Shown here: piece by piece, positions 23,094 through 32,176 of the stretch | Layout of the letters: every line of letters starts with the position of its first letter | How positions within the stretch are numbered: the stretch's first letter is position 1 | Assembly (NCBI GenBank): GCA_964517795.1 | Contig: CAZFDE010000024.1 | Location: 1-34,770, forward strand | Direction of reading: 5' to 3' | DNA: 34,770 nt | DNA from: CAZFDE01 sp964517795 | GTDB taxonomy: Bacteria > Planctomycetota > Phycisphaerae > Sedimentisphaerales > Anaerobacaceae | The notes under the pieces: generated by a model | The model's input: only the letters and a program-made list of their open reading frames with translations | Database searches by the model: none | What the model was told of the DNA's origin: nothing | Position numbers and translations under genes: made by a program

Positions 23094-25808
23094 GTGCTGA
23101 CATCAAAGCAAATCAGACAAGGCTTTATCGATTTTTTCAAAGATAAGGATCACGAATTCATTCCCAGCTCGCCGATCGTTCCGGTCGGCGACGAAACGCT
23201 GCTGTTCGCCAATGCGGGGATGAACCAGTTCAAAGATATTTTCCTGGGCCATCGCAGTCCGCGCTGTGCCCGTGCGGTCAACAGCCAGAAATGCCTTCGC
23301 GTCAGCGGCAAGCACAATGACCTCGAGGAAGTGGGCAGGGATACCTATCACCATACGTTTTTCGAGATGCTCGGCAACTGGTCGTTCGACGATTACTTTA
23401 AGGCCGAGGCGATCGAATGGGCGTGGGAGCTTTTGACCGATCTTTGGGGGATCGATCCCGATAAGCTTTATGCGACGGTCTTTGCCGGCGATAAGGGCGA
23501 CAATATGCCGCCCGATGCCGAGGCGGCCGCACTTTGGCAGAAAGTCACCCCGATCCCCGAAGAGCGGATTCTGCCTTTCGGCCGTAAGGATAATTTCTGG
23601 GAGATGGGCGAGACCGGCCCGTGCGGCCCGTGCAGCGAGATTCATATCGACCTGGGTCCGGACCGATGCGATATGAAGGATGTGCCGGGTCACAAGTGTT
23701 TTGTCAATGCCGGCTGCAGCCGCTATATCGAACTGTGGAATCTGGTGTTTATCCAGTTCAATCGGGACCAGACGGGAAAACTCAGTCCGCTCAATGCCCA
23801 TTATATCGATACCGGTGCAGGACTCGAACGTGTCGTCGCGGTCATGCAAAATAAGGCCAGCAATTACGATACCGATCTGTTTACGCCGATCTTTAAGGCG
23901 ATCGGCGATCTGAGCCGCAGCAAATATACCGGCGATCTGCACGATCGAAACGATATCGCCTTTCGGGTCATCGCCGACCATATCCGTTCGGTGGTGTTTG
24001 CAATCACCGACGGGGCCACACCTTCCAACGAAGGCCGCGGCTATGTGATCCGGCGAATCCTGCGGCGGGCCTGCCGTTACGGCCGCGAGCTGGGCATGCA
24101 CGAACCGTTTATGTATAAACTGGTACCGGTGGTCTGCGATGTACTGGGCGAGCAGTTCGGTGAAATCAATCAGCGGGCGGATTATGTCACCACCGTGATC
24201 GAATCGGAAGAGAAAAGCTTCGGCCGCACGCTGGATCGCGGGATCGAGATATTCAGTTCCGCCGCCGAAAAAGCACAGAAAAGCAAAGACAAGACCATCG
24301 CCGGCGAAGAGGCTTTTGCGCTATACGACACCTACGGCTTCCCGCTGGATCTGACCCAGTTGATGGCGCGGGAGCGCGGACTCGATGTCGATACGGCAAC
24401 ATTTGAAGAACTAATGGAGCAGCAACGGCAGCGTGCTCGCGCTGCCCAGAAAGGGTCATCGCTGACATTGGCTCTCTCCGATGTGCAACTGCCGGCGACC
24501 CAAGACCTGCATAAATACAAAACCGAAAAATGCGAGGCGACAATCGTCGGAATGATCGATACCGAATCCTATCGCACGGAAGGCAAGATCGAAAAAGACA
24601 CCGAGCTGGGCATCGTGCTGGATAAGACCTGTTTCTATGCCGAAGCGGGCGGGCAGGTCGGCGATTGCGGCCTGATCGAATCGTCCGATGGCAAATTCAT
24701 CGTCGAATCGACCTCGAAAATCGCCGATTGTGTGATCCACCGCGGCAAAATGGCCGAGGGAATATTCAGCGTTGGTGATACGGTAACCGCAACCGTCAGT
24801 AAAGACCGCGACTCAATCCGCAAAAACCATACGGCCACGCATCTATTGCAATGGGCGTTGCAGCAGACGGTCGGCGAATCAGTTGCTCAGCAGGGAAGCC
24901 TGGTCGGCCCGGATTACCTGCGATTCGATTTTACCTGTCCCAAGGCCCTGACCGCCGAGCAGATCAAAGAGGTCGAAACCCTCGTGCGGCAGAAGATCGA
25001 TGAAGACCTGCCGGTAACGTGTGTCGAAATGCCGCGAACCGAGGCCGAGCAGATCGGGGCGATGGCGCTGTTTGGTGAGAAATACGGCGATCAGGTCCGC
25101 GTTGTGGCAATCGGCAGCGAAGGGCAAGATCAATTGAAAGCTTCATTCAGTCGCGAATTCTGCGGCGGCACGCATGTCGAGCGGCTCGGCGTCATCGGTG
25201 ATTTCAAGATCGTCAAAGAAGAAAGCATCTCTGCCGGCGTTCGGCGAATTACCGCCTTGACGGGAAGAGCACTGGGCGATTATATGCGAACCCGAAGTGA
25301 TATCGTCGATACCCTTTCGACGTTGTTGAAAGTCCCTGCCGAAGAGGTTGTGGATCGCGTCAAAAACTTGCTGGGCCAGAACAAAGACCTTTCCAAACAG
25401 CTCAAGTCGGCCGCCAAACAGTCCGGCTCCGACGGCATGACCCAGGCACAAAAACTGCTGGCCGATGCGGAAAAAATCAAGGACAGCTCGATTATCGTCG
25501 GCCAACTGACCGATGTGAATATCGACCAGGGCCGGGCCGCCATCGATATGCTCAAAAAGAAAGCGAAGTCGGCGGTTGTGGTTTTAGGCTTTGCCGGTAG
25601 CGACAAGGCCACATTGCTGGCCGGCGTGACCGATGATCTGGTCAAAAAAGGCGTCAAGGCCGGCGATATCATCAAGCAGATCGCCCCGATCGTGGGCGGC
25701 GGCGGCGGCGGACGACCGCAAATGGCCCAGGCCGGCGGCAAACAACCCGACAAACTGCCCGAAGCGCTCGAAAAGGCCAAAGCCATGGCTAACGAGATGT
25801 TGAAATAA
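23094..25808 (+). CDS. alaS: Alanyl-tRNA synthetase
   Basis: Class II synthetase for alanine, 904 aa. The catalytic N-terminal domain contains NAGMNQFKDIFLG and RDTYHHTFFEMLGNWS. The editing domain has the zinc ligands H579 and H583 (HTATH) and C690 and H694 (CGGTH). The C-terminal oligomerisation and C-Ala part has the Gly-rich VGGGGGGRPQMAQAGG. The GTG at 23094 gives the expected start and is preceded by AAAGGA. The 24-bp gap after recA suggests co-transcription; recA-alaS adjacency is seen in various bacteria. No terminator is visible after the gene. Confidence 0.97.
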   Translation: MLTSKQIRQGFIDFFKDKDHEFIPSSPIVPVGDETLLFANAGMNQFKDIFLGHRSPRCARAVNSQKCLRVSGKHNDLEEVGRDTYHHTFFEMLGNWSFDDYFKAEAIEWAWELLTDLWGIDPDKLYATVFAGDKGDNMPPDAEAAALWQKVTPIPEERILPFGRKDNFWEMGETGPCGPCSEIHIDLGPDRCDMKDVPGHKCFVNAGCSRYIELWNLVFIQFNRDQTGKLSPLNAHYIDTGAGLERVVAVMQNKASNYDTDLFTPIFKAIGDLSRSKYTGDLHDRNDIAFRVIADHIRSVVFAITDGATPSNEGRGYVIRRILRRACRYGRELGMHEPFMYKLVPVVCDVLGEQFGEINQRADYVTTVIESEEKSFGRTLDRGIEIFSSAAEKAQKSKDKTIAGEEAFALYDTYGFPLDLTQLMARERGLDVDTATFEELMEQQRQRARAAQKGSSLTLALSDVQLPATQDLHKYKTEKCEATIVGMIDTESYRTEGKIEKDTELGIVLDKTCFYAEAGGQVGDCGLIESSDGKFIVESTSKIADCVIHRGKMAEGIFSVGDTVTATVSKDRDSIRKNHTATHLLQWALQQTVGESVAQQGSLVGPDYLRFDFTCPKALTAEQIKEVETLVRQKIDEDLPVTCVEMPRTEAEQIGAMALFGEKYGDQVRVVAIGSEGQDQLKASFSREFCGGTHVERLGVIGDFKIVKEESISAGVRRITALTGRALGDYMRTRSDIVDTLSTLLKVPAEEVVDRVKNLLGQNKDLSKQLKSAAKQSGSDGMTQAQKLLADAEKIKDSSIIVGQLTDVNIDQGRAAIDMLKKKAKSAVVVLGFAGSDKATLLAGVTDDLVKKGVKAGDIIKQIAPIVGGGGGGRPQMAQAGGKQPDKLPEALEKAKAMANEMLK

Positions 25809-25831
25809 ATATGCGATTGGGAGAATAAGAA

Positions 25832-26059
25832 ATGACTAAAAAATCTGCTCGAATTTTAACAAGCCTTGGCGCGAGCTTTGGAGGCACAATAGGTTTCAGC
25901 ATTGCCATGTTATTCGGTTCAAATGGATTTTACAAAAATGGCTTTGATGTGGGCGATACGATAGGGCTTGTTGTTGGAGCCGTCGTAGGTTTTATCGCAG
26001 CTTTTTTAATAAGCTACTGGTTAATCGGAAAAATCAAAATGTATACAATGTTTGTATGA
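25832..26059 (+). CDS. Small two-helix membrane protein
   Basis: A 75-aa predicted membrane protein with a Lys-rich start and two Gly/Ala-rich hydrophobic segments, about residues 9-28 and 42-66. It has no cysteines. The family is not recognised. GGGAG before the ATG and the ATGA overlap with the following frame support real translation. Its base composition is clearly AT-richer than alaS upstream, which suggests a separate origin. Confidence 0.55.
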   Translation: MTKKSARILTSLGASFGGTIGFSIAMLFGSNGFYKNGFDVGDTIGLVVGAVVGFIAAFLISYWLIGKIKMYTMFV

Positions 26060-26283
26060 TGGAGTCGCATGCTTCTCTGTTTATTCAGATCGTAGATGTT
26101 TTGTTGGGTTGTGTTGTACGAGATTACTATCGCACACTTTTACCGAATGAATATACCGACCAATATAAAAATCGAGTCAGCGAACATCTTAAAACGAAGA
26201 TAGGCCGAAAAAGTTTTATGGGCGGATTGACAACACGAAAACCAAATTATTTTAATGTATGGGAATTTTGCCCGAATAAATAA
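26056..26283 (+). pseudogene. Remnant of a DUF3800-like protein
   Basis: A 75-aa frame whose content looks like only the last part of a DUF3800-type protein. It has the ESHASLFIQIVDVLLGCV pattern, resembling the S..IQ.ADL..G block near that family's C terminus, then a helical charged tail. Full-length members are much longer and begin with an N-terminal DxS region absent here. The frame upstream of the ATG is open only for a short distance and does not supply it. It is probably a truncated gene, although an ATGA overlap with the preceding small gene could still permit expression. The family guess is tentative. Confidence 0.4.
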
Positions 26284-26286
26284 AAA

Positions 26287-26316
26287 TCGGGGCTATCGAC
26301 TCAGTCAACGCCCCGA
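26287..26316 (+). terminator. Hairpin after the DUF3800-like remnant
   Basis: TCGGGGC (26287-26293) pairs perfectly with GCCCCGA (26310-26316) across a 16-nt loop and is followed by AGTTTT. The T tract is short, so termination may be weak. It could end the gltX-to-alaS transcript. No gene is seen from here to 26432. Confidence 0.45.
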
Positions 26317-26432
26317 AGTTTTACAACTACTATTTAGATTATACAATCTTGTTCGACAAAGTCAAGGCCTATCTTTAAAAAAGTATTCCCATCCAATCTT
26401 GGGCTGTTTTTCAACGAAAAATCAAGGCTTAT

Positions 26433-26900
26433 TCACTTTTTCGTTCTTCTTCGGGCGAAGAAATCTGAGAGCATCTGGCTGCATTGATCTTCGAGAATCC
26501 CCGAGACCACTTCGATTTGGTGGTTGAGCCGGCCGTCCTGGACAATGTTGTAGAGACTCTTGACCGCCCCGGTCTTGGGATCGTCGCAGCCATAGACCAA
26601 CTGATCGATCCGCGCCAGTACCAGCGCCCCGGCACACATCGTACACGGCTCAAGCGTAACATAGATCGTACATCCGTGCAGCCGCCATGTGCCTAATTCG
26701 GCGGCCGCCGCGGTCAGCGCAAGGATCTCGGCGTGCGCGGTCGGGTCCTGCAACTGCTCGCGCTGGTTATAGCCCTTGGCGATGAGGCGGTTCTCGTACA
26801 CGATCACACAGCCAATCGGCACGTCACCGTTCTCCTCGGCGATATAGGCACAATCGATCGCCATCTTCATAAAATGGTCATGGTCCACTGTTAAGGACAT
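26433..26900 (-). CDS. tadA: tRNA-specific adenosine deaminase TadA
   Basis: TadA converts A34 to inosine in the tRNA-Arg anticodon. The 155-aa deaminase has the zinc and proton-shuttle motif HAE (H56, E58) and PCTMC (C86, C89), with the TLEPCTMCAGAL context typical of TadA. Length and motifs are normal. The ribosome-binding site is weak. It lies on the minus strand after the AT-rich patch. The upstream minus-strand neighbour is the glycosidase-like lipoprotein, and the tadA start is 55 bp downstream of that gene's stop, so the two may share a transcript. Confidence 0.95.
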   Translation of the reverse strand: MSLTVDHDHFMKMAIDCAYIAEENGDVPIGCVIVYENRLIAKGYNQREQLQDPTAHAEILALTAAAAELGTWRLHGCTIYVTLEPCTMCAGALVLARIDQLVYGCDDPKTGAVKSLYNIVQDGRLNHQIEVVSGILEDQCSQMLSDFFARRRTKK

Positions 26901-26955
26901 CGTTAGAACCGAACCCTGTTCATATACTCATTGAAAAAATAAATGATCCTGCGTT

Positions 26956-28257
26956 TTATTTTGCCGAGTCGAGGAAGCGGCCGTTGACGCGGCGGTACCA
27001 CTCGACGTTTTCCCAATTGTCCCAGTACGGATGCGCATAGTTCCACGGCGTGACGCCCCAGAACAGATAGTCATCGCTGATCGCCATACAGTCCTCGCAC
27101 CAGTCATAGAGCCACTGCCAGTCGAGGTCCTTGTGGTCCATGTGCCACCACGGGCCCCACGATTCGGTGGTGACCAGCGGGGCGGCGGCCTCAAGCGACC
27201 ACTGCATCGCCTTTTTCATCTTGTTGTGCATCTGCTGCATGAGCATCGGCCGCATGCTCGCCATCGTGGCGTCGAGCTTTTGCATATAGCCGGAATAATC
27301 CCGGTCGGTGCCGCGTTCTTTGGGCATCGGGTTAAAGCCGGTGCGCTCGTCGAATCGCGGCTCGTGGATCCAGACATGCAGCTCCAGCACGTCGAACCAC
27401 AGGCCCATCGCCCGGATATCGTCCCAGTAGGCGGTCAGCGAGAAGGTGAATCGCAGTTGCGGGTATTTGCGCTGAAAATGCAGCAGCGTCTGGTGCATGT
27501 AATCCTTGACAAAATGCCACTGAGCGGGCTTCCATGCGTGATTCCAGGCCTCGCCGGCGGCCTGCATCGCGTCGGTGCTGTTGGCCGGCAGGTTCTCGTC
27601 GCCCAATTCGTCGAGAAATTTTTTCATCGGCGTAAAGAACGGAAATTCCTGGTCGAAATCGACATAAGCGATCGTATCTAAGAGATCATGTTCGGCCAGA
27701 AGATCGATCACCGTTTCCCAGCACTGCCAGAACTTCTCGCGGGTTTCGTTTGCCGTTTCGGATTCGATCATCTGGCGGCCGCCGCCCCACGTGGACAGAA
27801 TTACCAGCACATCTTTTTCCTTGCAGATTCGCACAAATTCGACCAATTCGCCCTGCATATCGTGATCGTGATCTTTGGTGCTGGGGCCCCAAAGATTATG
27901 CGGATTGGCGGGGACGTGCCATTTCTCGCCGGGTTTGTTGGTCATCATATGCCAGACGATAATCGGAAAACAATCGATGCGGACCGTGTTGAATTTTCGT
28001 TCTTTAAGTTCATTGACACATTTTTCCCAGTCCTCGAACGGCCCGCCGGGGTGGTGGCCGTAAAGCCAGGAATAATCCCACATCGCGATCGTCAGCCGTT
28101 TGGGATCGAGATCGGTTCGCATATCATAGGGAACGTTATCGACGCCGTAGCCGCATTTTGTTGCTCCGATTACACCATGCTGCTCGGTGGTAATAACCTG
28201 GCTGCAGCCGCCCAAAAACAATCCACAACATAAAACAGTCAGTAATACCTTTCGCAT
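26956..28257 (-). CDS. Glycosidase-like lipoprotein
   Basis: A 433-aa lipoprotein. A short signal peptide ends in LGGC (Cys18). The mature protein reads like a TIM-barrel of the cellulase/GH5-like kind, with many Trp and aromatic residues, successive strand-like segments (KRLTIAMWDYSWLY, FNTVRIDCFPIIVW, DVLVILSTWGGG), and candidate catalytic glutamates E204 (VDFDQEF) and E365 (TTESWGPWW). The ATG at 28257 was preferred over one 12 codons upstream because AAGGAG lies 6 bases before it and the signal peptide then starts MRKVLL. The role is probably polysaccharide or glycoside cleavage at the envelope. Substrate and exact family are uncertain. Confidence 0.65.
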   Translation of the reverse strand: MRKVLLTVLCCGLFLGGCSQVITTEQHGVIGATKCGYGVDNVPYDMRTDLDPKRLTIAMWDYSWLYGHHPGGPFEDWEKCVNELKERKFNTVRIDCFPIIVWHMMTNKPGEKWHVPANPHNLWGPSTKDHDHDMQGELVEFVRICKEKDVLVILSTWGGGRQMIESETANETREKFWQCWETVIDLLAEHDLLDTIAYVDFDQEFPFFTPMKKFLDELGDENLPANSTDAMQAAGEAWNHAWKPAQWHFVKDYMHQTLLHFQRKYPQLRFTFSLTAYWDDIRAMGLWFDVLELHVWIHEPRFDERTGFNPMPKERGTDRDYSGYMQKLDATMASMRPMLMQQMHNKMKKAMQWSLEAAAPLVTTESWGPWWHMDHKDLDWQWLYDWCEDCMAISDDYLFWGVTPWNYAHPYWDNWENVEWYRRVNGRFLDSAK

Positions 28258-28293
28258 AATCGACTCCTTAACAATATTCAATTGAAGCCCCAA

Positions 28294-28322
28294 ACCATAT
28301 CACGCGGCCGGGCAAAAATCAA
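28294..28322 (-). promoter_or_regulatory. Putative promoter of the lipoprotein gene
   Basis: On the minus strand TTGATT (28322-28317), a 17-bp spacer and TATGGT (28299-28294) match consensus at 8 of 12 positions and lie about 37 bp before the lipoprotein ATG. Confidence 0.45.
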
Positions 28323-28353
28323 ATGAAGTTTCAAATGGGACATTGAAAAAACG

Positions 28354-28373
28354 CTCAAAAATGAGGTTCTCGA
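28354..28373 (+). repeat. Dispersed AT-rich motif copy
   Basis: CTCAAAAATGAGGTTCTCGA lies between the divergent lipoprotein and efflux promoters and matches the motif at 8040-8059 and the minus-strand copies at 34355-34477. Confidence 0.5.
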
Positions 28374-28473
28374 GATGTTAAAAAAATAACGCAAAAAAGG
28401 CCCTTGAGATATTCGAAAAGTGCGATATTCTAACATTTTTTATGTTACCTGACGGTTTTTCAAGCCACTTTGA

Positions 28474-28479
28474 TATAAT
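28474..28479 (+). promoter_or_regulatory. -10 box of the efflux operon
   Basis: A perfect TATAAT lies 33 bp before the chosen start codon. No convincing -35 is visible (GACGGT at 17 bp). It overlaps the region before an upstream in-frame ATG at 28483, which argues against that start because transcription would begin at or after it. Confidence 0.5.
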
Positions 28480-28512
28480 AAGATGGTTAATCTCTATCAA
28501 AACTTAGGGGAT

Positions 28513-30441
28513 ATGAACAATAACCAGTATAACATTTTCTATAGAAAGAAGTTATATCTCTGGCCAATACCGGTGATATCGCTGATCCTTTCGCTGCTGT
28601 TTCACTGCGGCTGTAAAAATCCCTCCACCTATCGAAAACAGATGGACGAAACGATCGACGAGATTATCGCCGAAAAACAGCTTGCGGCGACAGGCCAGGA
28701 AAATGATTTTACCATCGACCGGCCCAGTGACATCCTGCGGCGGCGATTGATCGAAGCACAATCGCTGCCTGTGGCCGGTGATGCCTCCTTCGGCACGGAC
28801 CAGCTCGATCCGATCGCTCACTGGCCCGAGGGCGATTATCCCGCGATCACCGAAATTAACGCTGTTATATATGAATCCCTTGAGCCGATCGTGGAAATGA
28901 CCTTGATGGAAGCGTTGCAGATCGGGGCCCGCAACAGCTTCGAATACCAGAGTCAAAAAGAAGATGTGTTTCGCTCGGCGCTGGATCTGGAACTGCAGCG
29001 GGACGTGTTTCGCAATACCTATTTCGGCCAACTCGAAAATTCGATCAGTACCAATACAACCGGCAGCCGCACCGAAAGCGGCAATGTCGCTTCGGGCGAA
29101 GCGGGCGTCAATCGAACGCTGCAATCGGGTGCCCAGATCAGTACGGCCCTGGCGATCGATCTGGCAAATCTTTTGACCATGAATAACGTATCCTCACTGG
29201 GGATTGCCGGGGATGCGACGGTTTCCGTACCGCTGCTGCGCGGTGCCGGCCGGCATATTGTCACCGAACCGTTGATCCAGGCCGAACGCAATACGATCTA
29301 TGCCATCTGGACGTTTGAGCGATTCAAGAAGGAATTTGCCGTCGATGTTGCCCGTCGATACCTATCCGTGCTTCAGCAGCTCGATTCGATCAAAAACAAC
29401 GAAGCGGATTATCGCAGCCGTGTCGCATCCGTGCGGCGCAGCCGCCGTCTGGCTGATGCGGGGATGCTCAAGGAAATCGAGGTGGACCAGGCCGTTCAGA
29501 ACGACCTGCGCGCCCGGCAGCGATGGATCGCATCGATCCAGTCGTACAAACGCCAACTCGATGCTTTCAAAACATTTCTCGGCCTGACACCGGATGCGCG
29601 GATTAAACTCGATCCAAACGAATTGACACTTCTGGCAAAACCGGCCCAGGAGATGATCGAACAGGCCTCTGGGGATGATCAGGATAAAGGCGAAGGTTCG
29701 CCGCCCGCTGCCGATGATCCGATCCATCTCGATCCGCCGGACGATCAGAACACCGGCCCGTATGAATTCGACGAATCGGTCGCGATCCGGATCGCGTTTG
29801 AGAATCGTCTGGACTTGCGAACCCAGGAAGGCCAGGTCTATGATGCCCAGCGAAAAGTCGTTGTTGCGGCCGATGCGCTTGGCGCGGAACTGACGTTTTT
29901 CGGTTCGGCCGACCTGGGCGCACGACGAACAGTGCGGACGGCGGACCTTGACGATGCCCAGCTTCGAACGGACAAAGGGGTTTATTCGGCCCTCTTGACG
30001 CTGGACCTGCCGTTCGAACGCACACAAGAAAGCGTCAATTACCGAAACAGTTTCATCACGCTGGAACGGGTCGTTCGCAATTTTCAGACGTTAGAGGATA
30101 ATATCAAAACGCAGATACGAAACCTGCTACGCGATATGCTCGAAGCGCGGGAAAATTTGTACATCCAGGCCAAGGCCGTCTCGGTCGCTCAAAAACGGGT
30201 CCGCAGTGTCAATATGTTTCTTGAGGCGGGTCGGGCCAATACCCGTGACTTACTGGAGGCCCAGGATGCGCTGCTGGCCGCACAAAATGCTTTGACGGCC
30301 GCAGTGGTGGATTACCGAATTGCCGAGTTGAACATCCAGCGGGATATGGGTGTATTACAAATCAATGAAAAGGGATTGTGGAAAGAATATATTCCCGGAG
30401 AACCATTCGATGTCGAAAAAGAAGATCATACAGATTTTTAG
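28513..30441 (+). CDS. TolC-family outer-membrane efflux protein
   Basis: A 642-aa outer-membrane factor that would form the trimeric exit duct of the efflux pump encoded with it. A hydrophobic segment at about 13-31 ends in HCGC, a possible lipoprotein processing site as in OprM-type factors. Two TolC repeats follow. Each has long helices rich in Gln, Arg and Ala, and the second includes EARENLYIQAKAVSVAQKRV and GRANTRDLLEAQDALLAAQNAL near the end, typical of the family. An acidic linker separates the halves (about 400-440). The ATG at 28513 has AGGGGAT just before it and follows a TATAAT box. Its 3' end overlaps the adaptor start by 32 bases. Confidence 0.88.
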   Translation: MNNNQYNIFYRKKLYLWPIPVISLILSLLFHCGCKNPSTYRKQMDETIDEIIAEKQLAATGQENDFTIDRPSDILRRRLIEAQSLPVAGDASFGTDQLDPIAHWPEGDYPAITEINAVIYESLEPIVEMTLMEALQIGARNSFEYQSQKEDVFRSALDLELQRDVFRNTYFGQLENSISTNTTGSRTESGNVASGEAGVNRTLQSGAQISTALAIDLANLLTMNNVSSLGIAGDATVSVPLLRGAGRHIVTEPLIQAERNTIYAIWTFERFKKEFAVDVARRYLSVLQQLDSIKNNEADYRSRVASVRRSRRLADAGMLKEIEVDQAVQNDLRARQRWIASIQSYKRQLDAFKTFLGLTPDARIKLDPNELTLLAKPAQEMIEQASGDDQDKGEGSPPAADDPIHLDPPDDQNTGPYEFDESVAIRIAFENRLDLRTQEGQVYDAQRKVVVAADALGAELTFFGSADLGARRTVRTADLDDAQLRTDKGVYSALLTLDLPFERTQESVNYRNSFITLERVVRNFQTLEDNIKTQIRNLLRDMLEARENLYIQAKAVSVAQKRVRSVNMFLEAGRANTRDLLEAQDALLAAQNALTAAVVDYRIAELNIQRDMGVLQINEKGLWKEYIPGEPFDVEKEDHTDF

Positions 30442-32176
30442 TATTGCAGTCGTTATTCTGATCGTGATGCTCCTTGGGGGCAGGCTTTTCAACGGGTCGG
30501 ATACCTTTCAGTCGCAGGGGCCGACCTACGAAGTCAAACGCGGGCCGCTGACGATCAGCTTTGTCGAATCCGGCACCATCAAAGCCCGTGACCAGATCAT
30601 TATTAAAAACGAGGTGGAAGGCCGCACCTCGATTATTTCCCTGGTACCCGAAGGAACGCGGGTTCAAGAAGGGGATCTGCTGGTCGAACTGGACGCCAGC
30701 AGTCTGCAGGACGACAAGATTGACCAGGAGATCCGTGTGCAGAACGCCGAGGCCTCGTATATCAGTGCCAAGGAAAGCCTGGCGGTGATCGAAAATAAGG
30801 CTCAAAGTGATGTCGATCTGGCAAAACTTGATTATGAATTTGCCCGGCAGGACAGGCAGAAATATATTGAAGGCGAATACCCCTACGAACTGGACAAGGC
30901 AGACGCCGAGATTCAACTGGCCCAGGAAGAACTGACTCGCGCGCAGCAAACACTGAAATGGTCAAAACAGCTCTATGAGGAAAAATATATCTCCCAAACC
31001 GAACTCCAGGCCGACGAGATCGCTGAAAAGAAGCGAAGCCTGGATGTCAAACTGGCCGAAAAAAGCAAACAACTACTGACGGATTTTACCTATAAGCGCG
31101 ATCTCGCTCAATTGGACAGTGACGTATCCCAGACCCAAATGGCGCTGGAGCGGACAGAACGAAAGGCAAAAGCCGATGTCATCCAGGCCCAGGCGGATCT
31201 GAAAGCCAAAGAAGCGGAATTCATGCGGCAAAAGGACAAACTTGCCAAGATCGAAGATCAGATTGAAAAGACGCGGATTATCGCCCCGGCCGACGGTTTG
31301 GTGATCTATGCCACCAGTGCCCGACGCGGCGGGTATCGCAGTAATGTCGAACCGCTCGAAGAAGGAACAGAAGTGCGCGAGCGCGAAGAACTGATCTATC
31401 TGCCGACCGCCAATTTGTCCAAGGCGGAAATCTCGATCCACGAATCCAATCTCGAAAAAACGCGGCTGGGCCTGCCGGCGGTGATCAAGGTCGATGCCTT
31501 GCCGGGAGAGATCTTCTATGGAACCGTCAGGCAGATCGCCCCGCTGCCGGACGCCCAGAGTATGTGGATGAATCCGGACCTGAAGGTCTATACCTCGGAG
31601 ATTTATATCGACGGCAGTTATGAGAATTTACGGACAGGCATGAGCTGTCAGGCGGAAATTATCGTTCAGCAATACTCGGATGTGCTCTATGTGCCCCTGC
31701 AGGCGGTGGTCCGGATCGGCACTGTGCCGCATGTTTATGTCAAGGACGACAAATCGTTTGTTGCGCGGCCCGTTCAGGTCGGGCTGGACAATAACAAGAT
31801 GATCCATGTAACCGAAGGGCTCCGGGAAGGGGACACCGTATTGCTCAGCCCGCCGTTGAAAGCCGGTGCGGTCCATTCCGTCAACGGTGAATCGGTTTCC
31901 GATCAAACAGTAAACGGCGAACTGCAGGAAAAAATCGCAGCGCGGCTCAACGATATTCACACGCAGCCGGATACGGCAAACGAACCGAATCAGCGGCAAC
32001 GGACACCCGAACAATTTGAGAATCTCACGGCCGAACAGCGCGAGCAAATGCGAAACCGCTTCGAACAAATGACGCCTGAGCAACGCGAAAAACTGCGTCA
32101 GCAGCTTCGCGAATCCGGCGGCCGACAGGGACCGGGCCGAAGACGCCAAAATCCGCAACCGCAAACCGATGGATGA
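30410..32176 (+). CDS. Periplasmic adaptor of tripartite efflux pump
   Basis: A 588-aa membrane-fusion protein linking the inner-membrane transporter to the outer-membrane factor. It has an N-terminal membrane anchor (about 5-24), then a lipoyl half (VPEGTRVQEGDLLVELD), a long helical hairpin (about 105-285, many Lys/Glu/Gln), the second lipoyl half (RIIAPADGLVIYA), and beta-barrel and membrane-proximal domains (VPLQAVVRIG). The C-terminal about 50 residues are unusual: two TxEQRExxR repeats and then an Arg/Gly/Gln/Pro-rich tail. The start at 30410 has GGAG 9 bases upstream and overlaps the preceding gene. An ATGA overlap joins it to the ATPase gene. Confidence 0.9.
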   Translation: MSKKKIIQIFSIAVVILIVMLLGGRLFNGSDTFQSQGPTYEVKRGPLTISFVESGTIKARDQIIIKNEVEGRTSIISLVPEGTRVQEGDLLVELDASSLQDDKIDQEIRVQNAEASYISAKESLAVIENKAQSDVDLAKLDYEFARQDRQKYIEGEYPYELDKADAEIQLAQEELTRAQQTLKWSKQLYEEKYISQTELQADEIAEKKRSLDVKLAEKSKQLLTDFTYKRDLAQLDSDVSQTQMALERTERKAKADVIQAQADLKAKEAEFMRQKDKLAKIEDQIEKTRIIAPADGLVIYATSARRGGYRSNVEPLEEGTEVREREELIYLPTANLSKAEISIHESNLEKTRLGLPAVIKVDALPGEIFYGTVRQIAPLPDAQSMWMNPDLKVYTSEIYIDGSYENLRTGMSCQAEIIVQQYSDVLYVPLQAVVRIGTVPHVYVKDDKSFVARPVQVGLDNNKMIHVTEGLREGDTVLLSPPLKAGAVHSVNGESVSDQTVNGELQEKIAARLNDIHTQPDTANEPNQRQRTPEQFENLTAEQREQMRNRFEQMTPEQREKLRQQLRESGGRQGPGRRRQNPQPQTDG

